DNA of 57,952 nucleotides, taken from Gammaproteobacteria bacterium 13_2_20CM_66_19. GTDB taxonomy: Bacteria > Pseudomonadota > Gammaproteobacteria > Steroidobacterales > Steroidobacteraceae. Position 1 is the stretch's first letter. Each line of letters starts with the position of its first letter. Below are positions 25,687 to 33,375 of this stretch, one piece after another. A program made the translations under genes and the position numbers. Location: positions 1 through 57,952 of the forward strand of contig MNCZ01000028.1 in NCBI GenBank assembly GCA_001914695.1, in the 5' to 3' direction. A model generated the notes under the pieces. The model had not been told where the DNA came from. It saw nothing but the letters and a program-made list of their open reading frames with translations, and did not search any database.

Positions 25687-28368
25687 TTGTTCAGGCTTCC
25701 TAACGATGTAGCGAGGCATCTTCAGGACGGCGGCACGCTCATCGTGCCGTCCCTCCAGCGCGCGCACGCGGTGAGGCTGTGCTTCGCGGCCGCGGCCCTC
25801 GGGGAGGGGCGAGGGGTCTTCGCGAGCCCGGATGTCAGGACCGACGCCGTGTGGCTGCGCGAGGAGGTCGAGCGGCGCGCCGGGGAGGACGCCTCGGGGT
25901 GGCCGCGACTCCTCGAGCCTGCAGAGGAGTGGTTCCTGTGGAGGCAGTGCGCCGCCGAGGTGGCGCGCCCCTTCGCGCTCCTCAACGCGGGCGCACTCGC
26001 CGAGTCGCTGCAGCGCTCGAGCGAGCTCGCGGCGCAGTTTCGCATCCCGCTCGGCGGCGAGGGCGACGGCAGCGAGAGCGACATCCTCTGCCGGGCGCAG
26101 CGCGCATTTGACGAGCGCTGTCGCGACTTGCGGGCGACGAGCCTCGCCGCGCTCCTCGAGCGGCTCGCGGACCGGGGCACTGCCGGACGAGGCACTGCCG
26201 GGCGGGGCGCCCTCGAGCTCCGCGGCTTCGATACGGTCCCGCCCGCCTTAGGCGCGATCGTCGGGACATCGACCGCAGAGCCCAGGGAGTCCGCGGAGCC
26301 TCGAGGGCCCGTCGCGGCGGAGCCCAAAGTCCTGCGCGCCGAAGACACCCGGGAGGAGCTCGAGCGGATCGCCGGCTGGTGCCGGGAACGGCTGCTCGCG
26401 AAAGCGGATGCGCGGCTCCTCGTCGTGTTGCCCGGCGCGGCAGGCGCGCGCGAGAGACTCGCGGCGCTCGTTCGTCAGGCGCTCGATCCGGCGGGCGCGC
26501 TCGCCGGCAGCCGCGCTCCCTCGCGCGTGGCGATCGAAGGGGGACAGCCCCTCGCGCAGCGGCCGATGATCGCGCAAGCCCTCGCGACGCTCGTGTACCT
26601 CGCGGGCGCCGAGTCGGATTTCGAGGCCTTCAGTCGCTGGCTGCGCGCGCCTTACTGGGGCCGGCCCGCCGCGCCACTGCGGGCGCGGCTCGACGTGCGG
26701 CTCCGCGAGCGCCCCATGGCGAGGCTGCGCCTGCGGGACTTCCTCGGTGCGCTCGGTCTCGTGCCGGCGGATCTTCAGCCGACCGCGCGGGAGCTCAACG
26801 CACAGCTCACGGGCGCCGCCGCAACGCTCGGCGAGGGAAGCGCCTCGCCGCGCCTGTGGTCGGAGCGCTTCGCCGCCGCGCTCTCGGCGGCCGGGTGGCC
26901 CGGGCCGCTCGCCGCCGACGGCGTGGGGCAGCAGACACGGCTCCGCTGGCACGAGCTCCTCGATGAGCTCGGCGGGCTGACCGCGGGCGTGGGATCGCTC
27001 GCGCGCGAGGAAGCGCTGCGGCTCGTGCACGAGCTCGCCTCGCGCACCCCCTACCGCCCCGCCGACGAGGACCCGAGCGTGACCGTCTCGCCGGTGCCGT
27101 CGGATCCCGTGGTGCGGTACGACGGTATCTGGGTGGCGGGACTGCACGCGGAAGCGTTCCCGCAACCGCCGCAGCCGGATCCCTTCCTGCCGCTCGGCGC
27201 ACAGGTCGCCTCGGGTGTGCCCTCGGCGAGCGCCACCCACCGGCTCGCGCAGGCGCGCGCCCAGCTCGCGGCCTGGCGGCGTTCGGCCGATGAGCTCATT
27301 CTCTCGGCGCCGGCGCATGCCGAGGACCTGGAGCTCCTGCCGAGCCCGCTGCTCGCCGGGACCGCACCGGAGCCGCTCCCGCGACGCTCCGCGTGGCTCC
27401 CCGCGCGGCTGCACCGCGAGGGCCTCACGGAGTCGCTCGTCGACGCCACGGGGCGCCCCTGGACTGCCGCTCTGCCGCTCCCCCGCGGCACGAGGAGCCT
27501 CGATCTCCAGAACCAGTGCCCGTTCCGCGGCTACGCGGAGCTGCGGCTCGGGTGCACCCGACGCGAGCGCATCGAGCCCGGCATCGCGCCCAACCGCCGG
27601 GGCGAGCTGCTGCACGCGGCGCTCGAGAGTCTCTGGGAGCGGCTCGGCGATTCGCGCTCGCTCGCAGGACTGTCCGATGCGGCGCTCGATGCCCTCATTG
27701 CGCGCAGCGTCGACGAGGCGGTGCAAGGGACGCTGGCGCGCCCGCTCCGCGGCCGGCGGACTCAACGCCGCCCCCGGGGCTCGCAGCTCGACCTGTTCGC
27801 GCGGCCCCCGCCGATTCTCGAGCGCGAGTGCCGCCGCGCCGCGCGCCTCATTCGAAGGCTCTGCGACACCGAGCGCGCGCGCGCCCCCTTCAGGGTCGAG
27901 GCCACCGAGGGGGACGTCCGCCTCACGCTCGCCGGGGCGACGCTGCACATGAGGATCGATCGCGTGGACGCGCTCGAGAGTGGCGGGCGCGCGATCCTCG
28001 ACTACAAGACGGGCAAGCGCGTGAGCGCCGACTGGTACGGCGAGCGTCCGACGCACCCGCAGCTGCTCGCCTACGCCGAGGCCCTGGGACGTGACGTGGT
28101 GGCGCTCGCCACCGTCACCGTGAGCGCGCGCGAGGTGCGCTTCGAGGGGCTCGCGCGCGCGCCGCAGCTGCTGCCGCAGGTGAGGGCCGCGAGCGCGACG
28201 GGCGCGGCCGATGCGTGGGCGGAGCGCCAGCATGCCTGGCGCGCCGTCGTGACGCGTCTCATTCGCGCCTTTCTCGCCGGCGATGCGGCGGTGGATCCGA
28301 GGCCCGGCGCCTGCGACTACTGCCACGTGCGCGACGTCTGCCGGATCCTGGAGACGGGCGATGGCTGA
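25687..28368 (+). CDS. AddB-like PD-(D/E)XK nuclease of a DNA repair pair
   Basis: 893 aa. The C-terminal nuclease domain has the RGELLHAALESLWE helix, an acidic RIDRVD region and ILDYKTGK, the PD-(D/E)XK core. Four cysteines (LQNQCPFRGY and CDYCHVRDVC at the end) are placed like the AddB iron-sulfur staple around the nuclease. The N-terminal part (GTLIVPSLQRAHAV) lacks a Walker A motif, so helicase activity is not expected here. The start is weak: TTG 25687 is the first codon available. It overlaps the helicase gene by eight bases. It matches the group of proteins annotated as probable DNA repair proteins rather than true RecB/AddB. Confidence 0.82.
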   Translation: MFRLPNDVARHLQDGGTLIVPSLQRAHAVRLCFAAAALGEGRGVFASPDVRTDAVWLREEVERRAGEDASGWPRLLEPAEEWFLWRQCAAEVARPFALLNAGALAESLQRSSELAAQFRIPLGGEGDGSESDILCRAQRAFDERCRDLRATSLAALLERLADRGTAGRGTAGRGALELRGFDTVPPALGAIVGTSTAEPRESAEPRGPVAAEPKVLRAEDTREELERIAGWCRERLLAKADARLLVVLPGAAGARERLAALVRQALDPAGALAGSRAPSRVAIEGGQPLAQRPMIAQALATLVYLAGAESDFEAFSRWLRAPYWGRPAAPLRARLDVRLRERPMARLRLRDFLGALGLVPADLQPTARELNAQLTGAAATLGEGSASPRLWSERFAAALSAAGWPGPLAADGVGQQTRLRWHELLDELGGLTAGVGSLAREEALRLVHELASRTPYRPADEDPSVTVSPVPSDPVVRYDGIWVAGLHAEAFPQPPQPDPFLPLGAQVASGVPSASATHRLAQARAQLAAWRRSADELILSAPAHAEDLELLPSPLLAGTAPEPLPRRSAWLPARLHREGLTESLVDATGRPWTAALPLPRGTRSLDLQNQCPFRGYAELRLGCTRRERIEPGIAPNRRGELLHAALESLWERLGDSRSLAGLSDAALDALIARSVDEAVQGTLARPLRGRRTQRRPRGSQLDLFARPPPILERECRRAARLIRRLCDTERARAPFRVEATEGDVRLTLAGATLHMRIDRVDALESGGRAILDYKTGKRVSADWYGERPTHPQLLAYAEALGRDVVALATVTVSAREVRFEGLARAPQLLPQVRAASATGAADAWAERQHAWRAVVTRLIRAFLAGDAAVDPRPGACDYCHVRDVCRILETGDG

Positions 28369-31300
28369 TCAGCTCGAGCGCGAGGACCTCGAGGCCCGCG
28401 TGCGCGCGCTCGATGAGCGCCGCTCGATCCTGCTGCAGGCCCCGGCCGGCTCCGGCAAGACCTCGGTCCTCACCCAGCGGTTCCTGCGGCTGCTCGCTAC
28501 GGTGGACGATCCCGGCGCGATCCTCGCGGTCACCTTCACGCGCAAGGCCGCCGCCGAGATGCGCGCCCGGGTGATTCGCGCGCTGCGCGGGGAGGTGAGG
28601 GCGGACGAGCCCTGCGCGCCGGAGCTTGGGGGGCTGGCCGAAGCGGCGCGGCAGCACGCACGCTCGCGCGGCCGCAGCCTCGAGGAGGACACGCAGGCTT
28701 TGCGAATTCAGACGATCGACTCCTTCACCTACTGGCTCGCGAGCCAGCTGCCGATCGCCGCGCGCGCCGGCGGCGCGCTCGAGGTCACCGAGACGCCGGA
28801 TGAGCTCTACCGGCGCGCCGCGCGCCGCACGCTCCTCACTGCCGAGCATGATGCGGCGCTCGGCGCCGATGCCGCGCTGCTCTTCGAGCGCCTCGACAAC
28901 CAGTGGATCCTGGTCGAGAGGCTCCTCGCCGAGATGCTCGAGAAGCGCGCACACTGGCTGCGCTACGTGCTCGGGAGCGACCCCGGGGAGCTCTGTGGGC
29001 GAGTCAACGCGAGCTTGAGCCACATGGTGCGCGGGGAGCTCGCGCGCATGCTTGCACGGCTGCCGCGCGCGCTGCGGCTCGCCGCGCAGGAGCTGCCGGG
29101 TATCGGCGCGCTGCAAGAGGATCCCGCGCACCTCGGAGCGTGGAAGCGCCTGGCCGCGAGCACGCTCACGGGCGGGCACTGGCGTCAGCGGCTGACGGCA
29201 AGAGGGCTCGGCGCCGCCTACGAGGAATCCGCCGCTCGCACGGCGCTCCGCTCGTGCATCGAAGGACTCCGCCGCGTGGACGGTCTCGCCGAGCTCCTCG
29301 GGAGCGCTGTCCGTCTTCCCGCAGCGCTCGACGCATCGGACCAGGCGGCGATCGCGGCGCTGTCGCGCGTTCTCGCGCGGTCGGCGCTCGAGCTGCACGC
29401 CGAGTTCGCCGACAGCGGCCGCGTCGATTACACCTACGTGACGGGCGCGGCGCGCGCGGCGCTCGCCGAGGCCGGGCAGCCGACGGAACTCGCGCTGCGC
29501 ACCGGGCTCTCGCTCCAGCACATCCTGGTCGACGAGTTCCAGGACACCTCGCTCGCGCAGTTCCAGCTGCTCGAAGCGCTCACCGCCGCATGGGAGGAGG
29601 GCGATGGACGCACGCTCTTCGTCGTCGGCGATCCCATGCAGTCCATCTATCGCTTCCGCGATGCGGAGGTGGGCTTGTTTCTCAGGGCGCGCGATCACGG
29701 CATCGGCAACGTGCGCCTGACGCCGCTGCGGCTCGCCCGCAATTTCCGGGCCACGGAGCCGCTCGTGGCGTGGAACAACGCCGTGTTCGAGCGGGTGTTT
29801 CCGGCCGACGACGACCTGCGTGCGGGCGCGATCGCCTTCAGCGCGAGTGTCGCGCGCGAGCTGCCGGAAGCCGGCGCCGCCGCCGCGGCGGCGCCGGTGC
29901 GGCTGCGGCTCTTTCCCGACGACCCGGCAGGTGAGGCCGCGGCCATCGCTTCGCGCATCGTCGAGCTGCGGCGGGACGATCCCCGGGGAACCGTGGCCGT
30001 GCTGGTCGCAGCGCACGCCCACGCCGCTCCGGTCGTGACGGCGTTGCGGGAGGCTCACGTTGACATCCGGGGCGTCGATCTCGTGCCGCTCGCGGAGCGT
30101 CCGATCGTGCGCGACCTGGTGCAACTCACGCGGGCGCTTCATGACCTCGGTGATCGCGCCGCCTGGCTGGCGGTGCTGCGCGCGCCCTGGTGCGGCGCGA
30201 GTCTCGCGGCGCTCACCGCACTCTCGGGCCTCGACGAGCCGCAGCTGATCTGGGAGGCGCTCAACGACGACGCCCGTCTCGCGCGCTGCGCGCCCCGGGA
30301 GCTCGTGCGGCTCGTGCGCGTGCGCGACGTGCTCGCGCAGGCGCTCGAGGGGCGTGGCGAGGGTCCGGTCGCGGACTCCCTGGAGGCGACCTGGGCGCAG
30401 CTCGGGGCGCCCGATGCGTACGCGGAGTCGGAGCTGAACGACGCGCGGAGTTTCTTCGGCGCGCTCGCCGAGCGCGCCGCTGCCTCCGAGTGGCTGGGTC
30501 CCGAGGACTTCGAGGCGCTGCTGCGCGACCTGTACAGCGACCCGGGCGCCTCGAGCGCCAATGCCGTGCAGATCATGACCATCCACCGCGCCAAGGGCCT
30601 CGAGTTTGATCACGTGCTGATTCCGGCGCTCGATCGCGCGGTTGGCGGGCCCGAACGGCCCCTGCTGCGCTGGATCGACCTGCCGAGCGAGAGCGGCCCG
30701 ACCGATCTGCTGGTGGCGCCGGCTCCCGGCATCGGAGAGGAAGAGGGGGGCGAGCTCGCCGCCTACATCGGGAGGCTGCACGCGAGGCGCAATGTCCACG
30801 AGCGCACGCGGCTCATGTACGTGGCGGCCACCCGCGCCCGCCGCTCGCTGTACCTCTCGGGTGCGCCCCGATCGCGGGCCGACGCAAGCGTGGCGCCGGA
30901 GGCGCGCACGCTTCTCGGATGCCTCTGGCCGGTGCTCGGCGAGCGCTTCGAGTCGGCAGAGTCCCGAGCGTCGCCTGCGGGCGCGTCCCCGCCGATCCCG
31001 CCGCCTCGCGCGGTGACGCTGCGGCGCCTGCGGGAGGGATGGCGGCCGCCCGAGCTGCCGCCGGCGACCCCGCTGCCGCATCTTCCGCTCGGGCGCGCCT
31101 CGCTCGATCCGCGCGAGTTCAGCTGGGTGGGCGAGACCCAGCGCCACGTGGGGACCGTCGTGCACGCCTTCCTCGCGCGCCTCGCGGACTCCGCCCCGCT
31201 CCCCACCCCCGAGGCTCTCGAGGGCGCCCGCGAGGCGGTCGCGCGGCAGCTCGGGCGCGCGGGCGTGCCCGAGCGGGAGCAGGACGAGGCGACCCGGCAG

Positions 31301-31651
31301 GTCCTGGCGGCGCTCGCTCGCACGGTCGCCGACGAGCGCGGACGGTGGCTGCTCGGCGCCGGACACCGTGAGGCGTCGAGCGAGCTGGCCCTCACCGGGC
31401 TCGCGGCCGGGCGACTCCGGAGCGTCGTGATCGATCGCTGCTTCGTGGACGAGAGCGGCACGCGCTGGGTGGTCGACTACAAAACCAGCCGTCACGAGGG
31501 CGGCGGGCTCGAGAGCTTTCTCGCCGAGGAGCTCGAGCGCTACCGCGGGCAGCTCTCGACCTACGCGGCGCTCGCGCACCAGCTCGGGCCCGAGCCGGTG
31601 CGCGCGGCGCTCTACTTTCCGTTGCTGCGGGCTTTTCGCGAGCTCAGCTGA
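28361..31651 (+). CDS. AddA-like UvrD-family helicase-nuclease
   Basis: 1096 aa. The N-terminus has Walker A APAGSGKT (27-34) and VTFTRKAAAEM (motif Ia), then QTIDSF, HILVDEFQDTS (motif II), FVVGDPMQSIYRFRDAE (motif III), QIMTIHRAKGLEFDHVLIPAL (motif V) and LMYVAATRARRSLYLSG (motif VI). The C-terminal nuclease domain shows GTVVHAFLARL and WVVDYKTSRHEGG. These mark a superfamily 1 exonuclease V-type enzyme for double-strand break processing and recombination. ATG 28361 overlaps the AddB-like stop (ATGGCTGA). Together they are predicted to act as the heterodimeric AddAB-type complex. Confidence 0.9.
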   Translation: MADQLEREDLEARVRALDERRSILLQAPAGSGKTSVLTQRFLRLLATVDDPGAILAVTFTRKAAAEMRARVIRALRGEVRADEPCAPELGGLAEAARQHARSRGRSLEEDTQALRIQTIDSFTYWLASQLPIAARAGGALEVTETPDELYRRAARRTLLTAEHDAALGADAALLFERLDNQWILVERLLAEMLEKRAHWLRYVLGSDPGELCGRVNASLSHMVRGELARMLARLPRALRLAAQELPGIGALQEDPAHLGAWKRLAASTLTGGHWRQRLTARGLGAAYEESAARTALRSCIEGLRRVDGLAELLGSAVRLPAALDASDQAAIAALSRVLARSALELHAEFADSGRVDYTYVTGAARAALAEAGQPTELALRTGLSLQHILVDEFQDTSLAQFQLLEALTAAWEEGDGRTLFVVGDPMQSIYRFRDAEVGLFLRARDHGIGNVRLTPLRLARNFRATEPLVAWNNAVFERVFPADDDLRAGAIAFSASVARELPEAGAAAAAAPVRLRLFPDDPAGEAAAIASRIVELRRDDPRGTVAVLVAAHAHAAPVVTALREAHVDIRGVDLVPLAERPIVRDLVQLTRALHDLGDRAAWLAVLRAPWCGASLAALTALSGLDEPQLIWEALNDDARLARCAPRELVRLVRVRDVLAQALEGRGEGPVADSLEATWAQLGAPDAYAESELNDARSFFGALAERAAASEWLGPEDFEALLRDLYSDPGASSANAVQIMTIHRAKGLEFDHVLIPALDRAVGGPERPLLRWIDLPSESGPTDLLVAPAPGIGEEEGGELAAYIGRLHARRNVHERTRLMYVAATRARRSLYLSGAPRSRADASVAPEARTLLGCLWPVLGERFESAESRASPAGASPPIPPPRAVTLRRLREGWRPPELPPATPLPHLPLGRASLDPREFSWVGETQRHVGTVVHAFLARLADSAPLPTPEALEGAREAVARQLGRAGVPEREQDEATRQVLAALARTVADERGRWLLGAGHREASSELALTGLAAGRLRSVVIDRCFVDESGTRWVVDYKTSRHEGGGLESFLAEELERYRGQLSTYAALAHQLGPEPVRAALYFPLLRAFRELS

Positions 31652-31810
31652 AGCTTCACCTTGAAGTAGTCGCTGCCGCGCAGCACTGCTGACCAACAGA
31701 AGGCAGGCTTTTCACCCCGTTGTTCACCTCAGCGCTCGGTGTTACGCTCCGCCGCCGGTCGCGGCGCGCGGCCTCAGGACATTCTAACTACAAGCGACAG
31801 GGAGATACCC

Positions 31811-31945
31811 ATGTTGCGACTCGGCGGGGGTGAGTGCTGGTGGCATCTAACCGGCGCCGTGCCAGCGCGCTCGCGCATCGCAGACTCCCAGACAGAATCG
31901 CGAGCCACACGCTCGCGTAACGCACGTCTGATACAACACGTCTGA
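31811..31945 (+). CDS. Possible 44-residue small protein or leader
   Basis: ATG 31811 has AGGGAG (31799-31804) six bases upstream, a better ribosome site than many real genes here. The frame encodes 44 aa with a Cys-Trp-Trp-His cluster near residue 9-12 and an Arg-rich C-terminus, and stops inside the 14-bp repeat just before the next gene. No similarity was recognised. It may be a leader frame or a chance ORF. Confidence 0.25.
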   Translation: MLRLGGGECWWHLTGAVPARSRIADSQTESRATRSRNARLIQHV

Positions 31946-31950
31946 TACAA
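31923..31950. repeat. 14-bp tandem duplication upstream of exported protein gene
   Basis: CACGTCTGATACAA occurs twice without a gap, 37 bases before the next ATG. It could be a paired regulator site or a recent slippage duplication. Confidence 0.9.
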
Positions 31951-31986
31951 GCAGAGGCGATCACTAGCAGCGAGGAGGTTAACGCT

Positions 31987-32619
31987 ATGCGCATCGAGAG
32001 ACGATGGTTTGTGGTGATGGCCATCCTGTTCCTGCCGTTGTTGGTCGTAGGAAACGCCTATGGAGAAACCAAGTACCGGTGGGATATCGTCAATCTCACC
32101 CTGGTTGGCACGACGCCCAATATCAACGCCGGCGGAATGGCATCGGCGCGGGCGCAAGACGACTCCATGATCACGATTACGGGTTCCGGGACCTTCACCG
32201 TAGGGGATGACGATGTGAGCGGAGGGGGTACCTGGAAGACCATCGCCCCCGACGGCACCACGGTGACCGGAATGGGCAACTACCTGGTGACGGGGCTCAT
32301 TCGCTTCGAAGTGGCGCCGGGCCACCAAACGAGTATCTTGCACGACAATATCGGTGACGGCACGTTGGCCGACAATCGAGCCGGGTTGGCGTATCTGCGC
32401 ATCGCCTACGACGATGGCAGCAAAGGAATCCTTGCGGTCAGCTGTCATCTGAGTGGCAATCCGCCGCCCCAGGGGCCCGATGCTGCGCCGGCGTCCATAT
32501 TCGAGGGGATCACTGCATCCAAGGGATATGCAGACTACTGGAACCGCGTGGCACCGGCGGGGTCCCCGGGTACTGCAAACGCGAATCGCACGGTCTTCCA
32601 CATTCTCTCAGGGGATTAG
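31987..32619 (+). CDS. Exported protein of unknown function (210 aa)
   Basis: A strong ribosome site (GAGGAGG, about eight bases upstream) and a textbook signal peptide (MRIERRWFVVMAILFLPLL ... GNAYGE, cut after about residue 26) support a real secreted protein. The mature part is rich in Gly, Thr and Asp with alternating hydrophobics (MITITGSGTFTVGDDDV, GGGTWKTIAPDGTTVTG), suggesting a beta-sandwich. One Cys is followed by His (AVSCHLSG) but there is no CxxCH. No family was recognised. It is followed by a hairpin, then another exported protein and a di-heme enzyme. Codon use is less GC-biased than in neighbours, so acquisition by transfer is possible. Confidence 0.75.
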   Translation: MRIERRWFVVMAILFLPLLVVGNAYGETKYRWDIVNLTLVGTTPNINAGGMASARAQDDSMITITGSGTFTVGDDDVSGGGTWKTIAPDGTTVTGMGNYLVTGLIRFEVAPGHQTSILHDNIGDGTLADNRAGLAYLRIAYDDGSKGILAVSCHLSGNPPPQGPDAAPASIFEGITASKGYADYWNRVAPAGSPGTANANRTVFHILSGD

Positions 32620-32695
32620 CCTCCGGCTTTGGTGGGCCGGATCTGGTCGGCAACGACAAGGATGCACGGGCAGGGCTAGTGGCGGACGATTCGGA

Positions 32696-32718
32696 GTGGT
32701 GGGCTAGAGGCCCACCAC
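32696..32718 (+). terminator. Hairpin between the two exported-protein genes
   Basis: A perfect 9-bp stem GTGGTGGGC ... GCCCACCAC with a 5-nt loop TAGAG lies 77 bases after the first stop. It is followed by GCTCTTGCGTCT, only moderately T-rich, so termination would be partial. It suggests the downstream genes can be transcribed separately or at lower level. Confidence 0.5.
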
Positions 32719-32790
32719 GCTCTTGCGTCTGAGCAGGCTTCGTTCCTCGGAGCACGGGATAGGTTTCGCTGCACCTGAAGGGAGAACATC

Positions 32791-33267
32791 ATGAACCGCT
32801 CAGTACCGATTCTCGCGATTACCGTCCTGGCCTTGACTGCCAGCGCTCTGGCGTGGGGAGAGGACGGAGGAGGAACCGTGCAGGGCGGCGCCACCACCAT
32901 CATAGCGGGTGGCACCGGAGCGCCCTCATTCGTGCCGGTCATTACCAAGCTCGCCTTCCACTGGCGGAACGGCCAAGGTCACTTCGAGTGCCTGGCGCTT
33001 GCGCCCACCAGCGCGGCGGCGGGAAAACCGGGGAGTGGGAACTTCGATACCAACGTCATGTACGTGACCGGAGCGATAACCGCCGTCCAGATCAACGGGT
33101 CCGTGGCGGTCTTGACGGGCTCAGCGGACGTCACCGGCCTCGGGGCCGGTACCAACCTGCCTTTCACGGCGACCGCCGAGCGTGGAGGCCCGGGCACGAC
33201 GTTTGTTCTCACGATCTCCGGGCTCACGTTTCACGAGACCATCCTGGAAGGTGAAATCTCTTTCTGA
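32791..33267 (+). CDS. Exported protein of unknown function (158 aa)
   Basis: AAGGGAGAA lies six bases before the ATG. A signal peptide (MNRSVPILAITVLALTASALAWGE) is followed by a Gly/Thr-rich mature domain of about 135 residues, again of beta-strand character (FVPVITKLAFHWRNGQGHFECLAL, NVMYVTGAITAVQINGSVAVLTGSADVTG). One Cys only. It shares general style with the 210-aa exported protein but no clear sequence identity. No family was recognised. It is 108 bases before the di-heme oxidoreductase and probably co-transcribed with it. Confidence 0.75.
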   Translation: MNRSVPILAITVLALTASALAWGEDGGGTVQGGATTIIAGGTGAPSFVPVITKLAFHWRNGQGHFECLALAPTSAAAGKPGSGNFDTNVMYVTGAITAVQINGSVAVLTGSADVTGLGAGTNLPFTATAERGGPGTTFVLTISGLTFHETILEGEISF

Positions 33268-33375
33268 GAGCGGTCTCGCGCCGAAGCAGATCCGCGCGCT
33301 CCGTGTGGCAGGGTTCTCCTGCCCGGCGCCGCAGCGCGGTGCCGGCATCGAGGTGTGGTGCGAGTCGCGGGTGTT

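Larger units (their letters stand above)
31652..31986. other. 335-bp intergenic stretch before the exported-protein island
   Basis: No sure gene. Base composition becomes clearly less GC-rich than upstream. It holds a 14-bp direct duplication, CACGTCTGATACAA, at 31923-31936 and 31937-31950, and a short frame with a good ribosome site (31811-31945, listed separately). No promoter was identified with confidence. Confidence 0.6.

Noticed and set aside
26248-28326. 692-codon open frame on the minus strand
   Set aside because: Antisense shadow of the AddB-like gene.
28259-31696. 1145-codon open frame on the minus strand
   Set aside because: Antisense shadow of the AddA-like helicase gene; no recognisable motif.
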